NCBI GenBank assembly: GCA_039908285.1
Contig: JAMOBE010000101.1
Span: 1 to 14,115, forward strand
Source of the DNA: JAMOBE01 sp039908285
GTDB lineage: Bacteria > Pseudomonadota > Alphaproteobacteria > Rhodospirillales > Rhodospirillaceae
Length of the DNA: 14,115 nucleotides
Reading direction: 5' to 3'
Positions 7,731 to 14,011 of this stretch are shown piece after piece. Position numbers and translations under genes: made by a program. The notes under the pieces are model-generated. The model saw only the letters and a program-made list of their open reading frames with translations. It was not told where the DNA came from and ran no database searches. The stretch's first letter is position 1. Each line of letters begins with the position of its first letter.

Positions 7731-8499
7731 CTTGCCGGGTTGGCGCCGGCCGCCGCTGATACTCGGTCCACCGCTCCTGGTTCAGCCAGGTGACGGCTTG
7801 GGCGACGAAGCGGGGGTCCGTGCGCTCTTGGGCCATGGCTGCCGCGTAATTCCTGGCTCCCCGGACGATCGCGGCAGGATCGGCGCCGCGCTTGACGGCA
7901 CCGGCAAACCGCTCGGCTGCCGGCTTGCGGGGATTGCTGTGCGCTCCCCGGGTTGGGTAGGCATCCCAAAACGCGTCGAAGGCGCGGTCCACGTCCGCCG
8001 GCGGGGTGGTGGGTTCGGGATGCGGGTGGTGACTGCCCCGTGATCCACCGCGATCGACACTCACGCGCTCACCTTCGTTCGATCGGGCAGCGACTGAGTC
8101 TATGAGTCTTTCTTGGTTCATTGGTGGTTTGGGTGAAGCCGGCTTCAGGGGGGGGCTGAAGCCCGCTTCAGGGGTTGCTGTTTGTTCCCTGAAGCCGGCT
8201 TCAGGGGTGAAGTCAGCTTCAGGGGTGAAGTCAGCTTCAGGGGTGCCGCAGGTGATGCGATAGATCACCACCCCTTGCGGGCCGGTGCCGGCGGCGGCAA
8301 TGTCGCCCGCCTCTATCAGCCCGCGCAATAGGCTTCGCACCTGCCTGTCTGTCAACTTCGCCAGGCGGGCAAGGGTGGGAACGGATGGCCATGCGGTCAA
8401 ATTGTCGCCGGCATGGTCCGCCAGGGCGAGAAGAACAACGAGGGAGCTTCCGGAGGCTTTTGAGTGTTCCCAAACAAGACGAGACGCTGTGATACTCAT
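7714..8499 (-). CDS. Phage replication initiator-like winged-helix protein
   Basis: The 261-aa product starts at ATG 8499, overlapping the previous stop as ATGA. Residues about 6-80 are a winged helix (WPSVPTLARLAKLTDRQVRS; wing QGVVIYRITCG). Residues 86-115 are a low-complexity repeat, T-P-E-A-D/G-F, encoded by the iteron array at 8134-8243. After a Pro/His linker, residues 170-250 form the C-terminal domain seen in many phage replication proteins (FDAFWDAYPTRGAHSNP, AVTWLNQERW), which in that family probably contacts the helicase. Domain order, internal iterons and the downstream primase-helicase make it a functional analogue of lambda O, although I see no direct O homology. It could instead act mainly as a helicase loader. 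Confidence 0.75.
   Translation of the reverse strand: MSITASRLVWEHSKASGSSLVVLLALADHAGDNLTAWPSVPTLARLAKLTDRQVRSLLRGLIEAGDIAAAGTGPQGVVIYRITCGTPEADFTPEADFTPEAGFREQTATPEAGFSPPLKPASPKPPMNQERLIDSVAARSNEGERVSVDRGGSRGSHHPHPEPTTPPADVDRAFDAFWDAYPTRGAHSNPRKPAAERFAGAVKRGADPAAIVRGARNYAAAMAQERTDPRFVAQAVTWLNQERWTEYQRRPAPTRQDDGWC
8134..8243. repeat. Iteron array: five 18-bp dyad repeats, candidate replication origin
   Basis: Five copies of TGAAGYCMGCTTCAGGGG (18 bp; Y=C/T, M=C/A) start at 8134, 8157, 8190, 8208 and 8226. The last three abut exactly at 18-bp period. The core TGAAGCCGGCTTCA is a perfect palindrome in copies 1 and 3. The array lies inside the replication initiator gene, and a stretch richer in A/T than the surroundings (about 8090-8135) lies on one side, as in lambda ori. 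Copies 4 and 5 are identical to each other; copies 1 and 3 are identical to each other. Confidence 0.75.
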
Positions 8500-8861
8500 T
8501 CGGCGCCCCCGATGCGTTCATCGTAAATACGCTTCAAAGTCGCGGTCTGCTTCTCCGAGAGCCGTCGGCCACGGCGGAGAGTGCAAGCCAAGGACATAAC
8601 AAATGTCGCCTCCCAATCGGTCAGGCTGCCGCAAGAACTCAACTCTGCGATCATTGTGCGCTGGTCGCGGGTGTTCAACGTTGATGGCGGGACAACAAGT
8701 ATTGCGGACGTCAAGTCGTGCCAGGTCAGCCCCGCGCCGGTCAGCGTCCGGCCAATCGCGGCGGCGGTTGCCACAACCTCTCCCGGTTGATCGGATGAGA
8801 GCAAGGGCAACAGTTTCGCCAGTCTCGGGGCGACGGGAGTGAGTGAAGCTGCGCCAGGCAT
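8496..8861 (-). CDS. Phage early protein of unknown function, 121 aa
   Basis: The start is ATG at 8861, 12 bases after the stop of the upstream gene and preceded by GAGGG. The longer open frame up to 9107 only shadows the neighbouring gene. The soluble helical protein has the pattern LAKLLPLLSSDQPGEVVATA near the N-terminus, GLTWHDLTSAI at about 44-54, and a basic C-terminal part with RRGRRLSEKQTATLKRIYDE. I recognise this layout as recurring in alphaproteobacterial prophage replication regions just before the initiator, but know no function. It overlaps the initiator start (ATGA), so the two are probably translated together. Confidence 0.75.
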   Translation of the reverse strand: MPGAASLTPVAPRLAKLLPLLSSDQPGEVVATAAAIGRTLTGAGLTWHDLTSAILVVPPSTLNTRDQRTMIAELSSCGSLTDWEATFVMSLACTLRRGRRLSEKQTATLKRIYDERIGGAE

Positions 8862-8872
8862 CGGTTCAACCC

Positions 8873-9151
8873 TCAATATTCGCTTGTATTGCGGGCCGGC
8901 TTGCCGAGCTTGTCGCGCGCCCAGATATCCAAGTTGATGATTGAATACAGGGGAGTTCGATTGAACTTCTCGAAGACAGGTCCCCCGCCGACAGACGCCC
9001 ATTTCGCGAGCGTCGCGGCGGCAACTTCGATTCCATGGGCGAGCCGAAGGTATTCGGAGGCCTCCCACCTGCGCAGGCGCGGCTTGCGCAAGGTTGCGGG
9101 TAGGCAAACAGCGGGCGCCACCCCTTCGAGGGGTGTATCATGACTTGTCAT
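8873..9151 (-). CDS. AlpA/excisionase-like DNA-binding protein
   Basis: The 92-aa product has a helix-turn-helix of the MerR/AlpA/excisionase sort at residues 30-83: WEASEYLRLAHGIEVAAATL, then WASVGGGPVFEKFNRTPLYS and the helix LDIWARDKLGK. Such proteins bend DNA for excision or act as small activators. Its position, first in the minus-strand run that leads into replication genes and far from int, favours an early regulator over a dedicated excisionase. ATG at 9151 is the furthest upstream start; its ribosome binding site is weak (GGGG 11 bases upstream). Confidence 0.65.
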   Translation of the reverse strand: MTSHDTPLEGVAPAVCLPATLRKPRLRRWEASEYLRLAHGIEVAAATLAKWASVGGGPVFEKFNRTPLYSIINLDIWARDKLGKPARNTSEY

Positions 9152-9188
9152 CGGAAGTACCCCGTTGAGCTTTGATTACCTGCTGTCG

Positions 9189-9220
9189 CCCCCTCTCCTA
9201 TATTTCAGAAGGAGAGGGGG
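9189..9220 (-). terminator. Hairpin after the 244-aa gene, terminator-like
   Basis: Arms 9189-9199 (CCCCCTCTCCT) and 9210-9220 pair perfectly over 11 bp with a 10-nt loop. The hairpin begins 8 bases past the stop of the minus-strand gene ending at 9228. No T-run follows on the minus strand, so it may be a weak terminator, an mRNA-stabilising stem or an antitermination signal. Confidence 0.45.
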
Positions 9221-9227
9221 ACATTGA

Positions 9228-9962
9228 TCACTCCTCGCGAAGTGCGCGGGCGCGAAGCCTTTTGTGCAGGCGACGATCAACCGCGGAAAGAAGCGCGGTC
9301 ACGTTGACCGCAACGACTGAGCGAATTGGTGCGATGAGGTCAGGATCCGGATCCTTGTCGCGGATCCTCGCCGTGAATGCTTCACACAACTCGTTAATAT
9401 CGATGGACGGTCCCTCCACGAGTTCCCACATATCTTGGGTACTACGGTATTCTCCAGGATCGGACGGAATGACCAGGAATGTGGGAGCATTCTGCCTCTC
9501 CTTGGAGCGATCCAGAATCGCTGGATAGAAGGTCAACCACGGAAAATACGCAATCCTTCTGTGACCGCCATTCACCTGGTTTACTTCATCATCAGTACAG
9601 CGTTTCCACATGTCGTCGGACTCGATCTCCTTCTTTGTCTCTTCATCCATAGTCAGGAAGCGAAGCATAGCCTCTCCATCCATAATGTTGAAAAAGTGTC
9701 TGACCACACCGACCGCTCTCTCTCGCGTCAGCACCTTCGAGAGTTCGTTGATGATGGCAAACTCGTAGATGTGAGCCAGCCGAAACCTCGGCCGCGCCGG
9801 GTTTTCGTCGACACGCGGGACGTACAGCGAAAGACAGTGTGACAATAGAACGCGTTCAAGGTTCTTGCGGAAAACCGGGAAATCGTGGATTCCGAGCGCG
9901 AATGACACGTCTGAGTTGTCGAAACTCGCTTTGTAGATTTCAGGGATGTTGGTCGGGTACAT
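9228..9962 (-). CDS. Unrecognised 244-aa protein, possible regulator
   Basis: The open frame extends to 10067, but a strong promoter places the transcript start near 9990, and ATG 9962 follows AGAGGG at short spacing, so I choose 9962 (ATG 9989 is possible but would be nearly leaderless). Residues about 20-78 (FPVFRKNLERVLLSHCLSLY, then RPRFRLAHIYEFAIINELSK) could be a divergent MerR-like winged helix; that is a guess from pattern. The rest is mixed helix and strand with no signal peptide, membrane segment or catalytic motif that I recognise; the C-terminus is basic (DRRLHKRLRARALREE). Base composition is visibly less GC-rich than its neighbours. With its own promoter and a hairpin on each side, it resembles a separately acquired unit (moron). 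Confidence 0.7.
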   Translation of the reverse strand: MYPTNIPEIYKASFDNSDVSFALGIHDFPVFRKNLERVLLSHCLSLYVPRVDENPARPRFRLAHIYEFAIINELSKVLTRERAVGVVRHFFNIMDGEAMLRFLTMDEETKKEIESDDMWKRCTDDEVNQVNGGHRRIAYFPWLTFYPAILDRSKERQNAPTFLVIPSDPGEYRSTQDMWELVEGPSIDINELCEAFTARIRDKDPDPDLIAPIRSVVAVNVTALLSAVDRRLHKRLRARALREE

Positions 9963-9996
9963 GTCGCCCTCTGAAGTGATTGCTTTCATGGCGCAC

Positions 9997-10025
9997 ACTA
10001 TATGCCTCACTGCAAATCGGATCAA
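9997..10025 (-). promoter_or_regulatory. Sigma-70-type promoter for the 244-aa gene
   Basis: On the minus strand, TTGATC (10025-10020) and TATAGT (10002-9997) are separated by exactly 17 bp. Initiation would fall near 9990, giving a leader of about 28 nt to ATG 9962 with AGAGGG in it. Confidence 0.6.
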
Positions 10026-10138
10026 GATAATTCGGTTGATTGCTGCGGGAATAAGCGTGACGCACACGACGGCGCCTCAGCACCCAACGAATTCGTTTTT
10101 TTGCGGCATGAGCGGAATCCCCTTACCAATCATCCCCC

Positions 10139-10168
10139 ACAGGGGCCGACGCTCCTGCCGGCCCCTGT
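10139..10168 (-). terminator. Hairpin after the 233-aa gene, terminator-like
   Basis: Arms 10139-10148 (ACAGGGGCCG) and 10159-10168 pair perfectly over 10 bp with a 10-nt loop. It lies about 20 bp past the stop at 10187 on the minus strand. There is no T-run. It probably ends or insulates the transcript before the separately promoted gene at 9228-9962. Confidence 0.45.
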
Positions 10169-10186
10169 CCAGACGACGTCGAGTGA

Positions 10187-10888
10187 TCAGGCGGCAGCCT
10201 TCTTCCTGCCCAGCGCGTCGGTTGCCCGCTGGTGGAGGATCAGCGTCATCAGGTCATCACGGGCGGAGGTCGCCAGAAGGTAGTCAACCACTTCCGCCTC
10301 GTGCTTCGGCTCCAGCACCACACGCATCCTAGCAACCAGAGTGTCGAGCTTCCGCACGACGTCCTGAAGAGTGCTGCTGGGGATGACGCCGAGACCGATT
10401 GCCGCCGCCCCCATGTGGTCGTCGAGATGATCCCAGAGTTCATCACCCACACCAAGTGGCAGGGGCATGCCGAGGATGGCGAACTCTCCCGCCAGTTCCT
10501 GAATTCGCCCTCCGCCAATGGCGCTATGGGCCTGCCCACGGTCATCGTTCGTGCCGAGGAGCAAGGCGGCGAGGCTCGCGTCGGGGCAGGCAGCATCCCC
10601 CGGTGCGCTGCCGGCCAGCCGCTCCACGTCGGCCAGCGCGCTGCGGAAGGTGTCCCCACTCAGATAGTCATCCTTGCCGATGTTGCCGTGATCGGCGAAC
10701 ACCTTCAGCTTGGCGGCAAGGCCGGCCGCAGTGGTGGCGGGAGTCTCGGCAATCTGTTTCTCGATCGCCGTTGCAATATCGCGCCGGGCGTTCACTTCCT
10801 CGTCATCATGGGCTGCATTCACCCGCCTCAATGCCGCATCCCGCAGGGCCGACAGTGCAACGACGGGATCAGTGTTGGTCTCGGTCAT
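10187..10888 (-). CDS. Prophage protein of unknown function, 233 aa
   Basis: The start is ATG at 10888, preceded by AGAGGGGAA at good spacing. Upstream codons in the open frame to 11029 cross a palindrome and read as non-coding. The protein is acidic and mainly helical: N-terminal DPVVALSALRDAALRRVNAA, middle AAGLAAKLKVFADHGNIGKD, and a C-terminal part (LQDVVRKLDTLVARMRVVLE) ending in basic GRKKAAA. There is no signal peptide, membrane segment or known catalytic motif. Its place near the control region, reading away from the regulator, suggests an early gene. I do not recognise a function. Confidence 0.65.
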   Translation of the reverse strand: MTETNTDPVVALSALRDAALRRVNAAHDDEEVNARRDIATAIEKQIAETPATTAAGLAAKLKVFADHGNIGKDDYLSGDTFRSALADVERLAGSAPGDAACPDASLAALLLGTNDDRGQAHSAIGGGRIQELAGEFAILGMPLPLGVGDELWDHLDDHMGAAAIGLGVIPSSTLQDVVRKLDTLVARMRVVLEPKHEAEVVDYLLATSARDDLMTLILHQRATDALGRKKAAA

Positions 10889-10929
10889 GGTCTTCCCCTC
10901 TCTATGGTGGCGCCGAACCGGTCTCCGCC

Positions 10930-10991
10930 GGTCGGGCGTGGTGGTGGTAGCCCAAGGCGAAGTGGGAATTTCCCACTTCGGTCGGGCGTGG
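10930..10991. promoter_or_regulatory. Perfect 23-bp dyad flanked by 12-bp direct repeats
   Basis: The dyad spans 10958-10980 with 11-bp arms (CGAAGTGGGAA and its complement) about one central T. GGTCGGGCGTGG occurs on both sides, at 10930-10941 and 10980-10991. It lies between the 70-aa gene and the 233-aa gene. An operator, a bidirectional terminator without a T-run, or a small inserted repeat are all possible. Confidence 0.5.
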
Positions 10992-10994
10992 AGG

Positions 10995-11207
10995 TCAGCC
11001 GCTTGCCAGGTCACGTACCGCCCATTCAAAATCCGTCACGGCGTTGTTGATCTCCGACAATAGGCGTCCGAATGCGTACCCGGCCGACTCCGCATGGAAT
11101 GCCGCTCGGCAGCCGGCGAACGGCTCCATTGCCTTACGGATGGCACCTGCCAGGCTGGCGGCGGCAGCAAGGTCGTGAGCGTCGGGTCGGGCTGGTGTCG
11201 AGTGCAT
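10995..11207 (-). CDS. Small early protein of unknown function, 70 aa
   Basis: The first gene leftward of the divergent control region. ATG 11207 follows AGAGGC at about nine bases; ATG at 11228 and 11234 would add seven or nine residues. The product is a small helical protein: DAHDLAAAASLAGAIRKAME, then AFGRLLSEINNAVTDFEWAV. Its position opposite the Cro/C1-type regulator is where a cro-like or anti-repressor gene might be, but I see no helix-turn-helix. Function unknown. Confidence 0.55.
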   Translation of the reverse strand: MHSTPARPDAHDLAAAASLAGAIRKAMEPFAGCRAAFHAESAGYAFGRLLSEINNAVTDFEWAVRDLASG

Positions 11208-11306
11208 TGTGGTTGCCTCTGTCCGCATTTCCATGCTAAGGTATGCATGAATTAGGCAACATATTTTAGGCAAGGTCAACATGTTTTTTGCAACGAGCAT
11301 CCACCC
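11208..11306. promoter_or_regulatory. Divergent control region with candidate operator repeats
   Basis: This AT-rich 99-bp gap lies between the leftward 70-aa gene and the rightward regulator. TTAGGCAA repeats at 11252 and 11266 (14-bp period), and AACATGTT (11278-11285) and ATGCAT (11243-11248) are palindromes. On the minus strand TTGACC (11280-11275) is a good -35 for leftward transcription, with only weak -10 candidates about 17-19 bp away. This is probably the lysis-lysogeny operator region, by position. Confidence 0.5.
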
Positions 11307-11540
11307 ATGATAACCCCAGCACAATGCAAGGGTGCCCGCGCCATGGTGGATCTTTCGCGAAGAGACCTGGCCGAAAGGGCGGGAATCGCGGAACGTACCC
11401 TCGTGGACTTTGAGCGAGGGGCACGCACTCCGCACCCAAACAACCTCTCCGCCATCCGCCGCGCCCTGGAGTCGGCCGGCGTCGAGTTCATCCCCGAGAA
11501 CGGCGGCGGTCCCGGCGTGCGGCTGAGGAAGGGGGGGTGA
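11307..11540 (+). CDS. Cro/C1-type helix-turn-helix regulator
   Basis: The 77-aa product has an XRE helix-turn-helix at residues about 16-40 (SRRDLAERAGIAERTLVDFE) followed by ALESAGVEFIPENGGGPGVR. This ending is common in a small alphaproteobacterial XRE family whose members begin with M-L/I-T-P-A-Q-C, which supports ATG 11307 despite a weak ribosome binding site. There is no C-terminal dimerisation or LexA-like cleavage domain, so it is not a full CI-type repressor, although it may still control the divergent region beside it. The only such gene in the window, opposite to all leftward genes, it is the best candidate for the prophage switch. Confidence 0.8.
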   Translation: MITPAQCKGARAMVDLSRRDLAERAGIAERTLVDFERGARTPHPNNLSAIRRALESAGVEFIPENGGGPGVRLRKGG

Positions 11541-11625
11541 TGCCGCGTCGACACCATTTCGCATGCTGGATGACGGCGTGTTGCTTGGCGTACCCCAGCG
11601 TATCCGGGCGTTTCATGAATGCGCC

Positions 11626-11655
11626 TTGACGGGCACCTTATCGGCTACCAATATC
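11626..11655 (+). promoter_or_regulatory. Weak candidate promoter for the NYN gene
   Basis: TTGACG (11626-11631) matches the -35 consensus at five of six bases. CAATAT or AATATC follows at 17 or 18 bp but is a poor -10. It lies about 90 bp upstream of the GTG start in the otherwise empty stretch 11541-11744. Confidence 0.25.
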
Positions 11656-11744
11656 TATCCATACCCGCTCACGGCGTGCCGTGGGCTCAAGGGCCGTTCG
11701 AGGCGAAAGCCGCGACGGCTCTTGCTTTTTGGGGTGGGGGGGAC

Positions 11745-12374
11745 GTGCGAACATACGTGTATGTTGACGGCTTCAATCTGTATTATCGAGCATTGAAGGG
11801 CGGTCCCTACAAGTGGCTGAACCTTCGGACGTTGATATCTAGCCTACTACTTCCAGAAAATGATATCGAAGTGCTTCGATATTTCACGGCGCGGGTGGCG
11901 GGGCGCTCCGATCCGGACGAGCCAAGACGCCAGCAACTCTATCTCAATGCGCTCAATACATTGCCCGGCGTGACGGTTCATTTTGGTCGCTTCCTCACAA
12001 AGACCAAGTTCCGTCCGCTGGTGGTAGCCGGCGGCGGCGTAGGCAGCTTCGTTGAAGTGCATGACACCGAAGAGAAAGGCTCGGACGTAAACTTGGCTGC
12101 CCATTTGCTCAACGACGGTTGGCGGGGACGTTATGACGTGGCAGTGGTTGTTTCGCAGGACACCGACCTTGTTGAACCGATACGAATGGTGCGGGATGAA
12201 ATTCGCAAGCCAGTCGGCCTGATTTGGTGTGATGGCGGGGCGGTAAATGGGCGTCTCGAGCGCGTGGCGTCCTTCGTTCGGCACATCACGCCTAAACGTT
12301 TGGCTGACGCGCAATTTGCCACCCCGATCATGGGGCGCAACGGGCATCTGATATACAAACCGGCATCCTGGTAG
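11745..12374 (+). CDS. NYN-domain (LabA/DUF88-like) putative ribonuclease
   Basis: The 209-aa product is a PIN-like NYN nuclease by motif. The first strand has VYVDGFNLYY with D8 and N11; GSDVNLAAHLL carries D114; YDVAVVVSQDTDLVEPI carries D139 and D141; KPVGLIWCDGG is the next strand. These acids would bind a metal ion and cut RNA, the proposed role of the family. GTG 11745 is chosen because it starts directly at the conserved first strand after a G-rich stretch; ATG 11619 would add 42 residues unlike the family. It stands alone between regulator and integrase on the opposite strand to the replication and head genes, a usual place for cargo genes expressed from the prophage. Defence, RNA turnover or toxin roles are all possible. 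Confidence 0.8.
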   Translation: MRTYVYVDGFNLYYRALKGGPYKWLNLRTLISSLLLPENDIEVLRYFTARVAGRSDPDEPRRQQLYLNALNTLPGVTVHFGRFLTKTKFRPLVVAGGGVGSFVEVHDTEEKGSDVNLAAHLLNDGWRGRYDVAVVVSQDTDLVEPIRMVRDEIRKPVGLIWCDGGAVNGRLERVASFVRHITPKRLADAQFATPIMGRNGHLIYKPASW

Positions 12375-12484
12375 CCCAACTCCGCAGATCCACCATAGCA
12401 GCCGCCCCCGTTCCCGGGATGCCCCGTGCTGCCCCAGGGAAGCGCTCTGGTGCGTTTCTCGCGTAACGGCGGGGATTGTGTGGC

Positions 12485-13693
12485 CTATCCCTTCCGCCCA
12501 CCCTTCGGCAAGGTCACCACGTCGGCCTTGCTGCCGTCCATCGCAGCGGCAATCTTGCCTGCGACGCTCGCGGCGGCAGCCTTCACCGGGTCGGACTCCA
12601 GGTGCGCGTAGCGGGCCGTCGTCTGTGGTTGGGTGTGGCCAAGAAGCTTCCCGATAATCGGCAATCCCATCCCGGCCGACGCTCCGACGCTGGCGAACGA
12701 GTGCCGTAGATCGTGAAGCCGCAGACCGGGCAGACCGGCGGCTTCCCGGATCGCTCGCCACGGTTTTTGTGCGTTGACCAGGTGTCGACCACGGCGCTCA
12801 CCCACAATCACGAAGGGATTTCCCTCAACGCGCGGCAGTTCGACAAGCACGGTCATCGCCGGCGGCGGAAGGTGCAGCGTCTTCGCCCCCGTTGTCCGGT
12901 CGGTCTTGTGGTGTGTCAGACGGACTTCCTGTCGCTCGAAATCGACCATCGACCATTCCAGCGTCTGAATCTCATTCAACCTGGCGCCGGTGAGGATCAG
13001 GAGCTTGACCAGGGCCACGACATAGGGCGAACCCTCATAGGTGGCCAGCGCGTCGCCGAGTCGCGCCAATTCGTCGCCCGACAGGAAACGATCGCGCTTT
13101 TGCTCGGGGAACTTCTCGATACGACGGCATGGATTGCTGTTGTCGGGCAGAAGCCCCCACGTTTCGGCCAGACTGAACGCCTTGGACAGGAGGGCAAGCG
13201 TCCGGTTTGCCAGGTAGGGCGTATCACGAAGATCATGGTGCAACCGGACGATATCGGCCCGCCTGATATCAACGACCTTGCGCACGCCAAGCACGGGCAG
13301 AATTTTCTTGTCGAACAGGCGACGATATTCTTTCGCCGTGCTGACCTTGCGCTTCGAGTCCGCATGCTCTGCCAGAAAGCGGGCTGCAAGATCCGTCATG
13401 GTCGGTGCCTCTCGCTCCGCTCGCTTCGCCTCAAGGGGATCGTTGCCGGTGGCGATTTCCCGCAGCGCCTCGATGGCTCGGGTGCGTGCCTCTTCGCAGG
13501 TCCACGGCGAGCCATGCTTGCCGATGGTGTAGCGACGTTCCCGACCATCGATCCGGTAGTTGAGGATGTAGCTTTTCACACCGGCCGGCGTCACCCGTAG
13601 CCCGAACCCTTTCACGTCTCCATCCCAGAGGATCAGTTGCCGCCCATCCGCGGCCGGAGTCGCCGCATCCACAATGCGCTTCGTGAGCTTCAT
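12485..13693 (-). CDS. int: P4-type tyrosine integrase
   Basis: The 402-aa site-specific recombinase integrates and excises the prophage at the adjacent tRNA-Thr site. The N-terminal DUF4102 arm-binding domain covers about residues 1-85 (LWDGDVKGFGLRVTPAGVKS). The core-binding SAM-like domain is about 95-180. The catalytic domain has R238 (TGARLNEI), K263, H327 and R330 (LRLHDLRHSFAS), H353 (LLGHTQPQTTARYAH) and the nucleophile Y362; the set is complete. ATG 13693 follows GGAGGG. The gene starts about 210 bp from the attachment core and reads inward. The 110 bp downstream, up to the convergent NYN gene, hold nothing I recognise. Confidence 0.95.
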   Translation of the reverse strand: MKLTKRIVDAATPAADGRQLILWDGDVKGFGLRVTPAGVKSYILNYRIDGRERRYTIGKHGSPWTCEEARTRAIEALREIATGNDPLEAKRAEREAPTMTDLAARFLAEHADSKRKVSTAKEYRRLFDKKILPVLGVRKVVDIRRADIVRLHHDLRDTPYLANRTLALLSKAFSLAETWGLLPDNSNPCRRIEKFPEQKRDRFLSGDELARLGDALATYEGSPYVVALVKLLILTGARLNEIQTLEWSMVDFERQEVRLTHHKTDRTTGAKTLHLPPPAMTVLVELPRVEGNPFVIVGERRGRHLVNAQKPWRAIREAAGLPGLRLHDLRHSFASVGASAGMGLPIIGKLLGHTQPQTTARYAHLESDPVKAAAASVAGKIAAAMDGSKADVVTLPKGGRKG

Positions 13694-13736
13694 CGAACTG
13701 GCCCTCCATCACCATGTCCGCGTGCTTCCGACATCG

Positions 13737-13773
13737 CCGTGTCAGCAGGTTCCGTGTCAGCACCATGTCAGCA
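13737..13773. repeat. Three 11-bp direct repeats upstream of int
   Basis: CCGTGTCAGCA at 13737-13747 and 13752-13762, then CCATGTCAGCA at 13763-13773. They lie between the integrase start and the attachment core, in the position of arm-type integrase or excisionase sites, and may also govern int transcription. Confidence 0.6.
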
Positions 13774-13817
13774 CGAGGAGGAAAATGCCCGGCATGGACC
13801 GAGCTTTCCCGAGTAGG

Positions 13818-13847
13818 ATGGTAGGTCGGAAAATGGCAGATTTGCAA
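13818..13847 (-). promoter_or_regulatory. Weak candidate int promoter
   Basis: On the minus strand TTGCAA (13847-13842) and TACCAT (13823-13818) are 18 bp apart. The transcript would pass through the three 11-bp repeats before the int ATG, so proteins bound there could repress int. The -10 is poor. Confidence 0.25.
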
Positions 13848-13891
13848 GGGTTTCGGAAAGATCAGGCAATAACGGGAAAACTGCGGAAAAC
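13827..13891. repeat. Four GGAAA-containing repeats beside the attachment core
   Basis: CGGAAAA (13827), CGGAAAG (13854), GGGAAAA (13874) and CGGAAAA (13884) lie on the same strand in the 75 bp next to the attachment core. They could be a second set of integrase or host-factor sites. Being short, they may partly be chance. Confidence 0.35.
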
Positions 13892-13902
13892 CGGTGAACC
13901 TA

Positions 13903-13950
13903 TGATTCGTAATCAGTAGGTCCGGGGTTCAAATCCCCGCTTCGGCACCA
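13903..13950 (+). other. Prophage right attachment site: 3' part of tRNA-Thr(CGU)
   Basis: From TGATT onward the sequence reads as a tRNA 3' half: anticodon loop TTCGTAA with anticodon CGT (13908-13910), 3' anticodon stem TCAGT, variable loop AGGTC, T arm CGGGG-TTCAAAT-CCCCG, acceptor strand CTTCGGC, discriminator A and CCA. The 5' anticodon stem should read ACTGA, but upstream of TGA the match fails, and there is no D arm or 5' acceptor strand. This is the fragment left at the distal end when a phage integrates into the 3' half of a tRNA gene. The junction therefore lies at or right of 13903, and host DNA begins by 13951. The core may extend past CCA. Confidence 0.85.
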
Positions 13951-14011
13951 AGGAAATCAAGGGGTTGCGGAGAAATCTGGTAACAGGGGCAAAAGGCCGG
14001 GCGGGAGCGGT

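Noticed and set aside
8134..8243. CRISPR array
   Set aside because: The repeats are short, three of them abut without spacers, and they lie inside a coding frame; there are no cas genes.
8862..9107. N-terminal extension of the 121-aa protein by 82 codons
   Set aside because: It overlaps the AlpA-like gene in another frame and lacks protein-like character; ATG 8861 has a good ribosome binding site.
11847..12761. Minus-strand open frame of 304 codons
   Set aside because: It is antisense to the NYN gene and overlaps the integrase C-terminus; both of those have complete catalytic motifs.
13903..13950. Complete tRNA gene
   Set aside because: No D arm, 5' acceptor strand or complete 5' anticodon stem precedes it; only the 3' half is present.
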